Positions 20,815 through 27,694 of a DNA stretch of 64,000 nt are shown one piece after another; position 1 is the stretch's first letter, and each line of letters starts with the position of its first letter. Below the pieces are notes generated by a model. It did not search any database and was not told where the DNA came from. It was given only the letters and a program-made list of their open reading frames with translations. The stretch comes from a virus, in the IMG/VR virus record IMGVR_UViG_3300047476_001831, positions 18,086 to 82,085 of that record. One strand, 5' to 3'. Both the position numbers and the translations under genes were made by a program.

Positions 20815-21410
20815 TTCTTAAAAAACATATTGGGGTAATAGTTTTTAGTGTTGGGGTTATTTCATTATTTTGTACTTTTTGGTTTATTGGGTTAATCAAA
20901 AATCCATTTAAAAAAAATGAACTTAGAATTGAAAACACAAACATATTAGTTGACGATATAAAAGTAATATCTCAACTTTTTACTTCGTCATACTATACTG
21001 AAATAGTTGTAGATTCAATTAAAAAAACACCTGGAATATTCTCGGATTATAATTATCATTTGGTTATTGTAGCACGAGGAACATCTTATATTGGTACAGA
21101 CCTCTCACAACTAGACACATCAAATATTGTAATTAGTAAAGAAGATGATAAAATAAATTGTACTCTAATACTACCCTCAGCAAAAATATTTAACACGGTT
21201 GTTAATCCATCAGGATTTAGTATTTTTATGGATAGTAAAGGATTTACACCTAACGAAGTTCAATCAACTAAGAACAAGGCCTTAATTGAAATTGAGAAGG
21301 ATGTGGTAAAGAATGGGATGTTAGAAAAAGCGAATGAAAGAACAAAAAAATTATTTACTGACTTATTAGTTGGGATGGGATTTTCTAAAGTTACGATTAT
21401 TATCAAATGA
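20784..21410 (+). CDS. DUF4230-like membrane-anchored protein
   Basis: 208 residues with a basic start, one transmembrane span (about residues 14-36) and an extracytoplasmic domain. The domain pattern (YHLVIVARGTSYIGTDLS, then IILPSAKIF-type, then a terminal LFTDLLVGMGFSKVTIIIK) matches DUF4230, a family common in Bacteroidota and Firmicutes. Its role is unknown. The next gene encodes a divergent paralogue. Probably host-derived. Confidence 0.72.
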   Translation: MESKKKKKSMILKKHIGVIVFSVGVISLFCTFWFIGLIKNPFKKNELRIENTNILVDDIKVISQLFTSSYYTEIVVDSIKKTPGIFSDYNYHLVIVARGTSYIGTDLSQLDTSNIVISKEDDKINCTLILPSAKIFNTVVNPSGFSIFMDSKGFTPNEVQSTKNKALIEIEKDVVKNGMLEKANERTKKLFTDLLVGMGFSKVTIIIK

Positions 21411-21991
21411 GAAAAATATTAATATTAATAGTGTTCTTTTTTATTTCTTGTGTTAAAGAAAAAGAATTACCCAATGAAGACCAAATCCTTAATAAGGTTA
21501 GTGAAATGTCTACATTAGGTACGGTTGAATATAACTTAACTAAGATTATTCAAGTTGATGACAAACAATGGTATTCTATCGGACCTAGGAAGATATTGTT
21601 GGAGTGTAAAGCGTATGTAAAAGCTGGAATTGATTTTAGAGAAATTAAAATTGTTGAAATTAATGATAGTTTAAAAAGTATTAAGGTTGAGATACCTGAT
21701 GCAAAAATACTGATAGTTAATATCCCACCAAATGACATAAGAGTAATAAATACTCACGTTGGTTTGTTAAGGGCAAACTTTACCCACGAAGAATTGGATG
21801 AAATCCAAAAACAAGCCGAAGAAGATATCAATAACAAAATACAGGATTTGAATATTTTGTTTGATGCAAAAAAGAATGGGAAATTATTTTTACAAAACTT
21901 TTTAAGAAATTTAGGTTTCCAACGAATTACAATTATTGATAATAATTATATAATACCCACTATATCCAACTATGACACACAAACTAACTAA
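21407..21991 (+). CDS. DUF4230-like lipoprotein
   Basis: 194 residues beginning with a lipoprotein signal (MRKILILIVFFFISCVKEK, lipobox ISC). The mature domain shows the same order as its neighbour: CKAYVKAGIDF, VEIPDAKILIV, and the terminal FLQNFLRNLGFQRITI. It overlaps the previous gene by 4 bases, so the pair is co-translated. One copy is membrane-spanning and one lipid-anchored, suggesting they work together at the envelope. Confidence 0.72.
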   Translation: MRKILILIVFFFISCVKEKELPNEDQILNKVSEMSTLGTVEYNLTKIIQVDDKQWYSIGPRKILLECKAYVKAGIDFREIKIVEINDSLKSIKVEIPDAKILIVNIPPNDIRVINTHVGLLRANFTHEELDEIQKQAEEDINNKIQDLNILFDAKKNGKLFLQNFLRNLGFQRITIIDNNYIIPTISNYDTQTN

Positions 21992-22238
21992 ATTTCAAAC
22001 CCAAACTTGGGAAAAAATACAACCAATAATAAAAAAACATCCATACGAAGTAACTTTTAATTTTGATGATGATTTTGTAATTACACAACAAATAAAAGAT
22101 AAGAATTACACCATTACTTTATTTCCAAAAGATGAAGTTTCATTCACAATATATAGACCTGATGGTGGTAGTAATTTGTATTTTTATAGTGATGTGTCTA
22201 AGTTTTTGTATGACTTAAAATCTTTGGTTGATTTATAA
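21972..22238 (+). CDS. 88-residue hypothetical protein
   Basis: Overlaps the previous gene by 20 bases. Contains a beta-rich FNFDDDFVITQQIKDKNYTIT and FYSDVSKFLYDLKSLVDL. Not recognised. Confidence 0.7.
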   Translation: MTHKLTKFQTQTWEKIQPIIKKHPYEVTFNFDDDFVITQQIKDKNYTITLFPKDEVSFTIYRPDGGSNLYFYSDVSKFLYDLKSLVDL

Positions 22239-22263
22239 TCTCCAAAAATATTTTTTAAAAAAT

Positions 22264-22298
22264 CCCCATTTTAATTTTGATATTAGGATGGGGTTTTT
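22264..22298 (+). terminator. terminator overlapping a promoter
   Basis: CCCCAT (22264-22269) pairs with ATGGGG (22288-22293) before a T run. The 18-base loop contains the TTTG box of the next promoter. Confidence 0.7.
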
Positions 22299-22306
22299 TA
22301 TCTTTG
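22276..22306 (+). promoter_or_regulatory. Bacteroidota-type promoter
   Basis: TTTG at 22276-22279, a 19-base spacer, TAtcTTTG at 22299-22306, 24 bases before the start at 22330. Confidence 0.78.
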
Positions 22307-22329
22307 TAAGACAATAAAACGAAATAGAA

Positions 22330-22815
22330 ATGGGAACAAATTACTACAGAATACCAAGTGTTGAAGAAATGGAAAAAAGAAAAGAAGAATTGATTGACAA
22401 TATCAACTCCTTGGATATTTCACCATTGTCAATTGAAAGAAAATTTACAACAATCCAAAAAGAAAATGATTGGGATACTTATTCAATTTGGGATTTGTTC
22501 ACCGAAAATACAAGTATTCATTTAGGTAAGCGTAGTAGTGGATGGAAATTTTTATGGAACTTTCATCAAAACAAATTCTACTCCAACAAAGAAGAACTAT
22601 TTAATTTTATAAGAAGTGGTAGAGTTGTAGATGAATATGGTGATGAAATGGAAGTTGAGGAGTTTATCACAATGGCATTAGAGTGGGGACAACCTAATGG
22701 TTTAGATAGTGAAACATATCGTAAAGAACATCCTCGTCAATACCACTACGATTTTGAAGAAAAAGAAAAATATATTGATGGGCTTAGAGTTTCACCTCAT
22801 ACAGATTTTTGTTAA
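22330..22815 (+). CDS. conserved phage protein (MGTNYY family)
   Basis: 161 residues. The opening MGTNYYRIP and the middle SIHLGKRSSGWKFLW, followed by VVDEYGDEMEVEEFITM, match a family recurrent in phages of many hosts; the function is not known to me. Expressed from a strong early-type promoter at 22276. The three genes to 23544 form one operon closed by a terminator. Confidence 0.85.
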   Translation: MGTNYYRIPSVEEMEKRKEELIDNINSLDISPLSIERKFTTIQKENDWDTYSIWDLFTENTSIHLGKRSSGWKFLWNFHQNKFYSNKEELFNFIRSGRVVDEYGDEMEVEEFITMALEWGQPNGLDSETYRKEHPRQYHYDFEEKEKYIDGLRVSPHTDFC

Positions 22816-22836
22816 CAATTTAAAATATTAAGAACT

Positions 22837-23130
22837 ATGGCAAAGAGATTATCATATGAAGAAAAGAAAGAAAAATTATTGGTTGATATAATCAATAAAA
22901 TGTTTGAAATTGCAGGACATGATGTTACCTTTGAGGATATCAAAGACCGAAAAGATGATTGGTATAATCAATGGACTATGACTGAAGACCAATACAATGA
23001 ATGGAGAAAATGGGGTGCTAAACAAATCAAAAAGTTGATGAAGTTAACTGATGTTTATGCTGACAGACAAATGGCAATGATTGGATTGAATTATGGATTG
23101 AAATTTGAAAAACCTATAGAAATATCTTAA
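22837..23130 (+). CDS. 97-residue conserved phage protein
   Basis: Charged and helical, with DWYNQWTMTEDQYNEWRKWG and MAMIGLNYGLKFE. I recall similar small proteins in large phages but no function. Cotranscribed with the MGTNYY gene. Confidence 0.75.
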   Translation: MAKRLSYEEKKEKLLVDIINKMFEIAGHDVTFEDIKDRKDDWYNQWTMTEDQYNEWRKWGAKQIKKLMKLTDVYADRQMAMIGLNYGLKFEKPIEIS

Positions 23131-23544
23131 ATGGAAAAAGACATAATCACCTATCAAAGTGTTTTCTTGGATGATGTAAACATTACAGTCCTATTTAAAG
23201 AAAATGAAAATTACGATATTGTTAAAAATCTTTTTGACAAATATGGATTTGGTTTTTATTATCCGAAATCAAAAACAATTATAATTGATGGTGAGATATT
23301 TCTTGATACTGAACTAACATTTGATGATTTGAGATTTGTTGAGGCACACGAGATAGGTCATCTGTTGTTAAATCACAAAGGTGGAATTAGATATGATGAA
23401 GACGAAATTGATGCTGATTTAGTTGCATATATGTTACTCAAAAAACAAGGATTAACCACCGATAGATTGGTGGATACATTTGAAGAAAGACACGGAGTTG
23501 AGTTTTCAACAGAATTACTCAAAAGAGTAAAAAACAAGTTTTAA
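23131..23544 (+). CDS. ImmA/IrrE-type metallopeptidase
   Basis: 137 residues, starting right after the previous stop. The zinc motif HEIGHLLLNHKG lies near residue 72, and the downstream EIDADLVAYMLL supplies the third ligand region (E-x2-A-D). This is the minimal ImmA/IrrE (M78) fold. Family members cleave repressors (ImmA), often with a partner HTH protein; none is adjacent here. The target could be a host or prophage repressor. Confidence 0.88.
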   Translation: MEKDIITYQSVFLDDVNITVLFKENENYDIVKNLFDKYGFGFYYPKSKTIIIDGEIFLDTELTFDDLRFVEAHEIGHLLLNHKGGIRYDEDEIDADLVAYMLLKKQGLTTDRLVDTFEERHGVEFSTELLKRVKNKF

Positions 23545-23550
23545 CAACAA

Positions 23551-23575
23551 AGTCCAACTTAGGTTGGACTTTTTT
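23551..23575 (+). terminator. rho-independent terminator
   Basis: AGTCCAAC pairs with GTTGGACT, then a T run. Confidence 0.92.
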
Positions 23576-23597
23576 AATTTAATTGGTATTTATTTGT

Positions 23598-23605
23598 TAT
23601 AAATA
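23598..23605 (+). promoter_or_regulatory. late promoter (TATAAATA)
   Basis: An exact TATAAATA within TTATAAATAAATTA, 22 bases upstream of the start at 23628. Confidence 0.6.
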
Positions 23606-23627
23606 AATTATCAAAAATTTGTATTGA

Positions 23628-24233
23628 ATGTCCTCAGATATTATTGTAGCATTTATTTCAGGGGTGATGGGACCTGTGACATTATTATATGCAAAACACT
23701 TATTAGATAAAAGAAAGAAAAAACCTGATATGTTACAAGATGCACTCAAAGTTGGGGAACTTGTAATGTCAAAAATAGAACATATAAGAGACGAATTGAA
23801 TTGTGATAGAGTTTGGGTTACTCAGTTCCATAATGGAGGTAACTTCTATCCAACAGGGAAATCTATGGCTAAATTCAGTATGATATATGAAGTTGTTGGG
23901 CCTAATACAAATTCTAAACAAAACAACTTTAAAAATTTGCCAGTAAATCTTTTCACAAAATCAATTAATGAATTATTTGAAAATGATATAATTGAAATTC
24001 CTGATTTCAAAGATGAAACAATTGCAACATTTGGATTAAAATATATTGCTGAAGAAACGAATTGTAAGTCACAATATATTTTCGCAATTAAAACTTTGGA
24101 TAATAAGTTTATTGGAACTCTCGGAATTGATTATACAAAAAGAAAAACAAAATTGGATATGGAAACAATAAACCACATTGCAGTTCATGCTGGAACATTA
24201 GGTGGTGTACTAATGAATCATTTAAAACAATAG
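23628..24233 (+). CDS. membrane-anchored GAF-like protein
   Basis: 201 residues. An N-terminal hydrophobic segment (residues 5-24) anchors a soluble domain: RVWVTQFHNGGNFYPTGKS, then YIFAIKTLDNKFIGTLGIDYT and VHAGTLGGVL, the order seen in GAF-type sensor folds found in phages of this kind. The ligand is unknown. It is preceded by a late promoter and followed by virion-like genes, so it may be a virion or late membrane protein. Confidence 0.7.
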   Translation: MSSDIIVAFISGVMGPVTLLYAKHLLDKRKKKPDMLQDALKVGELVMSKIEHIRDELNCDRVWVTQFHNGGNFYPTGKSMAKFSMIYEVVGPNTNSKQNNFKNLPVNLFTKSINELFENDIIEIPDFKDETIATFGLKYIAEETNCKSQYIFAIKTLDNKFIGTLGIDYTKRKTKLDMETINHIAVHAGTLGGVLMNHLKQ

Positions 24234-24234
24234 T

Positions 24235-24990
24235 ATGTCTAATGTAAAAAATAATATTAAAAGTATTTCAAACATTAATCTCACAAATTTGAATGAATTT
24301 AGAGATAATGTAGATGAAAATTTTGGGAAAGCCCTTGAACTTTTGATTACTAATTGGGTAAGTAATGGTAAATTCACAATAAGTATTGCAACAATTCCAA
24401 ACGATAACAGTAAAGTTAAATTTTCTACATTTTTGTCAGGAACAACAACTGACGTTAAATATGATTTTCTTAAACATATTAATGAAAATATAAATACAAA
24501 TGACCAAATAAAAAAACTAGGACAATTTTCAGTTGACACTTCAAACAATGAATTAGGTTTTAAATCATCAACAACTCCAGCTGTAGATTGGAAAAATTAT
24601 CCTTGTGTTACAAGTTCAACAGATAAAAAAGAAGTAAAATTAGTTGATGGTAGTGTTACTTATGAAATAAGTGGATTCACATATTACGCTAATGGTACAA
24701 AAAAAGATAAAACCGGGAATGTATCAAATTATGTTTGTTCTGAAGATAAAAAAACAATTATGTCAGCTTCAACAACAACATTAACTGTAGGAGGTGGTTC
24801 ACCAAGTAGTGGAGGTTCAACTGGATTAGCAACAGGTAGGTCAGCTATTGCCGCTGAATTAGAAAAACAAGGTGCCGGGGGAAGTCTTGCAACAACTGTT
24901 AAAAATTTAAAAACTACTACCACCGAATCAACATCAAATAAAACTTTACTTGAAGAAGTAAAAAGAATGAAAAAATTAATGTCATTATGA
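24235..24990 (+). CDS. probable virion-associated protein, paralogue of 47872-48714
   Basis: 251 residues. The middle has WKNYPCVTSS and YYANGTKKDKTGNVSNYVC; the protein at 47872 has WSNYPCVTNS and YNWFANGRRGNITSGE in the same order, so the two share a domain. A Gly/Ser/Thr-rich linker follows, then a C-terminal KTLLEEVKRMKKLMSL tail of a kind repeated in neighbouring proteins. A late promoter lies upstream of its operon. Exact role unknown. Confidence 0.7.
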   Translation: MSNVKNNIKSISNINLTNLNEFRDNVDENFGKALELLITNWVSNGKFTISIATIPNDNSKVKFSTFLSGTTTDVKYDFLKHINENINTNDQIKKLGQFSVDTSNNELGFKSSTTPAVDWKNYPCVTSSTDKKEVKLVDGSVTYEISGFTYYANGTKKDKTGNVSNYVCSEDKKTIMSASTTTLTVGGGSPSSGGSTGLATGRSAIAAELEKQGAGGSLATTVKNLKTTTTESTSNKTLLEEVKRMKKLMSL

Positions 24991-25631
24991 GTTTTGTAAA
25001 ACCAATTAAATATGGAACACTTACTAGTGATTCATCTAAAACATTTGTTTACACACCAGAACAAAATGATCAAATTGTAGCACCATTTGATGGTGTTATT
25101 ACTGATACCAATTTAAACAAATGTGGTGGTTTTATACAATTATCTCATTTGATTGGTGGAAAACTTATCTATTCTGAAATATGTGGTGTAAATAAAAATA
25201 TTTTGGTAGGTAGTGGTATGGAGGTAAAAAAGGGTGAAGTTATTGGACAATGTGGTGGAAAAGATGTTACGTTTGAAGTAAAGGATTCAAATAAAGATAA
25301 GATAACTATAGCACAATTCTTTTCTACTAAATCAGAGGTTGAAAAGAATAAGAAAGAAGATGAAACTAAAAAGTCTGATGACTCTAAGAAAAAAGAAGAA
25401 AAGAAAAAACAAGAAAAGAATCAAGAGGATAATTTAAATGAACCCAAGGATAAAAAAGGTTGGGATTGGAAAAATCCAAGAAATCCTAAAGAGCTTCCTA
25501 ATTTGTTTACAAGTTTAATGTTAACCCCTTTTGCAATGATAGAAAAAGGACTTACATCAAAGAAAAAAGAAAACAAAGAAGAAGATGAAAAATTAAACGA
25601 AGAACTAAAAAGAATTAAAAAATTATTATAA
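24987..25631 (+). CDS. degenerate M23/LytM-like protein
   Basis: 214 residues, overlapping the previous gene by 4 bases. Residues 25-95 (IVAPFDGVIT, LSHLIGGKLIYSEICGV, GMEVKKGEVIGQCGG, VTFEVKD) have the strand order of an M23 peptidase, but the zinc ligands are missing: VTFEV replaces the catalytic HxH. It is therefore probably a binding or structural domain. A long lysine/glutamate-rich linker follows, ending in the tail motif EELKRIKKLL shared with its neighbour. Confidence 0.72.
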   Translation: MSFVKPIKYGTLTSDSSKTFVYTPEQNDQIVAPFDGVITDTNLNKCGGFIQLSHLIGGKLIYSEICGVNKNILVGSGMEVKKGEVIGQCGGKDVTFEVKDSNKDKITIAQFFSTKSEVEKNKKEDETKKSDDSKKKEEKKKQEKNQEDNLNEPKDKKGWDWKNPRNPKELPNLFTSLMLTPFAMIEKGLTSKKKENKEEDEKLNEELKRIKKLL

Positions 25632-25636
25632 TAAAA

Positions 25637-25670
25637 AATCCCCATCCAAAAGGTGGGGATTCTTATTTTT
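25637..25670 (+). terminator. rho-independent terminator
   Basis: AATCCCC (25637-25643) pairs with GGGGATT (25655-25661), then a T-rich run. Confidence 0.85.
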
Positions 25671-25686
25671 TGGTTAGAAATTAAAA

Positions 25687-25851
25687 CTATTTCTCAACCT
25701 TAGCAGAATCAACAGAAGGGGTTGTTACTGTAGTAGTTTCAACTGCTGTAGAATCTGTTGCAGGAGTTGTTTCTTCAGTAGATGCAGTAGAACCACAAGA
25801 AGCTAAAATAGTGCTTAGAACTACGATTGTTCCAAAAAGTACGTTTTTCAT
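25687..25851 (-). CDS. 54-residue lipoprotein
   Basis: Minus-strand ATG at 25849-25851, stop at 25687-25689. The signal peptide MKNVLFGTIVVLSTILASC has lipobox ILASC. The mature part is a low-complexity Thr/Glu/Ala/Val chain (SVDSAKVEK at the end). It resembles short outer-membrane lipoproteins of Bacteroidota. It is the only gene on this strand in this segment, so it probably has its own promoter. Confidence 0.75.
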   Translation of the reverse strand: MKNVLFGTIVVLSTILASCGSTASTEETTPATDSTAVETTTVTTPSVDSAKVEK

Positions 25852-25968
25852 TTTTTAAAAATTTTTTTTAAGATTTAATTTTGTATTTGTTATTGAACAC
25901 TTAATAAATACACAATTATGGATAAGAAGTCAAATCTATTTGATTTTTTTTTGTTAAAATTTATACTT

Positions 25969-26343
25969 ATGAAAAAAATATATAATATGAATTGGAAACA
26001 CACCTTAATTATCGTGGTGTCTATTCTTTTTATTGGTATGGGACTTGGATATCTAATCAGTTATAATGCTGTGGAAACAAGATCCATCAATCAACAAATT
26101 ATAGATACTGAAAGAAAAGTAATTGATTCCTTATTTAAGGAATTAACCATTATGAAAGCTGAGAGAGAGAAAATGGAATCTCAACTAGATGAACTCACTG
26201 CTGGTATTAGAATCAGTGAAACGAATTTGTCAACAAAAATAAACCAACTAAAAATTCAAAACAATGTTAAGATTGACGCTATTACTAGTAGTACTAATGA
26301 CCAGCTTCTCGATGGGTTACGCGCAAGATTCTATAAAAAATAA
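25969..26343 (+). CDS. N-terminally anchored coiled-coil protein (spanin-like?)
   Basis: ATG at 25969 is chosen; 25918 is also in frame. 124 residues with a transmembrane span (HTLIIVVSILFIGMGLGYLI), then a long coiled coil. The layout is that of an inner-membrane spanin (Rz), and the next gene, with a signal peptide, overlaps it by 80 bases, as Rz1 overlaps Rz. The partner is larger than usual and not a lipoprotein, so the lysis role is tentative. Confidence 0.65.
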   Translation: MKKIYNMNWKHTLIIVVSILFIGMGLGYLISYNAVETRSINQQIIDTERKVIDSLFKELTIMKAEREKMESQLDELTAGIRISETNLSTKINQLKIQNNVKIDAITSSTNDQLLDGLRARFYKK

Positions 26344-26758
26344 TTCAGATACAATCAAACCTCAAATTGATTTAATGATAATTAATGGTGATACCTTATT
26401 CACTATCAACAGAAAGTTAGCTGAAACTATTGCAATAGAACATGATTCTTTGGAGTTAACAGCGGAACGATTAAATGATTGTACAGATGCTTTGATAAGT
26501 TGTATTGATGTGAAAAACCAATATAAAGTAGCATTAGAAAAATCAGAGGGAATTACTGATATGTTGAAGAAGGAATTGGATAAAAAGGATAGGATTATAC
26601 AAGGTTATCAAACAATAGATGTATCACAACAAAAAATTATTGGGGAACTACATAATGAGTTTAAGAAAGCAAGAAATAGAAATAAGTGGTTGACAGGCAT
26701 TACAATTGGAGGGACTACTTTAGGGTTTACTTCAATAATCCTTTTACTTCTAAAATGA
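26264..26758 (+). CDS. exported coiled-coil protein with C-terminal membrane span
   Basis: 164 residues. A signal peptide (LTLLLVVLMTSFSMGYAQ), a periplasmic coiled coil (TAERLNDCTDALISC, KSEGITDMLKKELDKKD) and a C-terminal transmembrane helix (residues 142-163). The 80-base overlap in another frame with the upstream anchored coiled-coil gene suggests a paired complex spanning the periplasm. Confidence 0.7.
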   Translation: MLRLTLLLVVLMTSFSMGYAQDSIKNNSDTIKPQIDLMIINGDTLFTINRKLAETIAIEHDSLELTAERLNDCTDALISCIDVKNQYKVALEKSEGITDMLKKELDKKDRIIQGYQTIDVSQQKIIGELHNEFKKARNRNKWLTGITIGGTTLGFTSIILLLLK

Positions 26759-26774
26759 TTTATTTAGATTTAAT

Positions 26775-26788
26775 ATGTCTTCGGACAT
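26775..26788 (+). other. UUCG-loop hairpin
   Basis: ATGTC-TTCG-GACAT, an unusually stable RNA tetraloop in the 52-base gap before the next gene; a processing or stability element is likely. Confidence 0.5.
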
Positions 26789-26810
26789 TAAATTTAAATA
26801 ATTTATTATT

Positions 26811-27191
26811 ATGGAAATTACTTATTTTGCTTTAGGTATGCTCTCGATGGTGGCTCTAGTATTTGTTGGAGTTATTGTTTGGGGTGTGTTTAAGGTTATG
26901 AAAATTGAAAACCAAATTGTTGGTATAAAAGAAAGTCATAGATTTGATGTTGATAACATTCAACGTCAATTCGATAATGTCTATAGGTCTATTGGTGAAC
27001 TTAGAGATGATTCGTACAGAGGAATTCACGAGTTTAATAAAGATGTTCACAAAAAAATTGAAGATATTGAAGGGCATCATAACATTAAGTTCGATGAAAT
27101 TTCAAGAATGGTTAATGATATGTATAATGATGCTTGTAGATATACAGATAGAAGATTTGATAAAGCAAAACCACAAAAAGAAGTTCTATAA
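26811..27191 (+). CDS. membrane-anchored coiled-coil protein
   Basis: 126 residues. An N-terminal transmembrane span (LGMLSMVALVFVGVIVWGVF), then a charged coiled coil (VDNIQRQFDNVYRSIGELRDD) with histidines. It lies directly after the two coiled-coil envelope genes and ends at a terminator; probably part of the same envelope-spanning group. Confidence 0.7.
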   Translation: MEITYFALGMLSMVALVFVGVIVWGVFKVMKIENQIVGIKESHRFDVDNIQRQFDNVYRSIGELRDDSYRGIHEFNKDVHKKIEDIEGHHNIKFDEISRMVNDMYNDACRYTDRRFDKAKPQKEVL

Positions 27192-27197
27192 ATTAAA

Positions 27198-27228
27198 AAC
27201 CCCTCTTTATCGGAGGGGTTATTTTTTT
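27198..27228 (+). terminator. rho-independent terminator
   Basis: AACCCCTC pairs with GAGGGGTT, then a T run that abuts the 3' end of the tmRNA on the other strand. Confidence 0.9.
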
Positions 27229-27608
27229 GGTGGAGGCATAGGGAGTCGAACCCTTTCCTGTCCATCTTAACTATTAAGGACTACATGCTTAGGACAACAT
27301 TATTCACAATGTTCCGAGTTAGTTAATTTTTGATACCCCAAAATCAACAAAATCAGTCAATTCATTTTTAGGGATGAGAATTGATTAGACAACCCTATAG
27401 TACTTCTGTTCCTGAGTGAATGTACCCCGACTCGAAAGTAATGACCTATTGACTAGGCTACTACTGCTTCTTCAGCACGGATTAAACCTACTGCAGAAAG
27501 TTTGTTGATAACGTTGCCGTTTATCGTTTCAAACCAGTTTAACAGACTTAGTTTAGGTCTGGCATGCCCCAAATAACTAACTATGTCAGTCGATACCAAA
27601 TTGCCCCC
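27228..27608 (-). ncRNA. ssrA: tmRNA (transfer-messenger RNA)
   Basis: 381 nt on the minus strand. The ends form a tRNA-like acceptor: 5' GGGGGCA pairs with 3' TGCCTCC, followed by encoded ACCA. The T arm is AGGGTTCGACTCCCT. The 5' region GGTATCGACTGACA and the GGGGCATGCC segment are typical of tmRNA. An internal reading frame (27456-27518, stop TAG at 27453-27455) encodes a tag starting GNVINK and ending AEEAVVA, longer than usual and ending AVVA instead of ALAA. tmRNA frees stalled ribosomes and tags the product for proteolysis. Promoter at 27630-27660. Confidence 0.93.
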
Positions 27609-27629
27609 ATATTTTCAAATAACAATACT

Positions 27630-27660
27630 CAAATATAAATATAGTTATTGATTAAACCAA
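27630..27660 (-). promoter_or_regulatory. promoter of the tmRNA
   Basis: Minus strand: TTGG, a 19-base spacer, TAtaTTTG, 22 bases before the tmRNA 5' end. Confidence 0.65.
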
Positions 27661-27670
27661 TAAATTAAGG

Positions 27671-27685
27671 TATTTATTAATAAAA
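27671..27685 (+). promoter_or_regulatory. late-promoter-like motif
   Basis: TATTTATTAATAAAA, 9 bases ahead of the ATG at 27695. Confidence 0.5.
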
Positions 27686-27694
27686 ATATTTTTT

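Noticed and set aside
26944-27270. Open frames on both strands near the tmRNA 3' end
   Set aside because: They overlap a coiled-coil gene and the tRNA-like domain of the tmRNA; composition is not protein-like.
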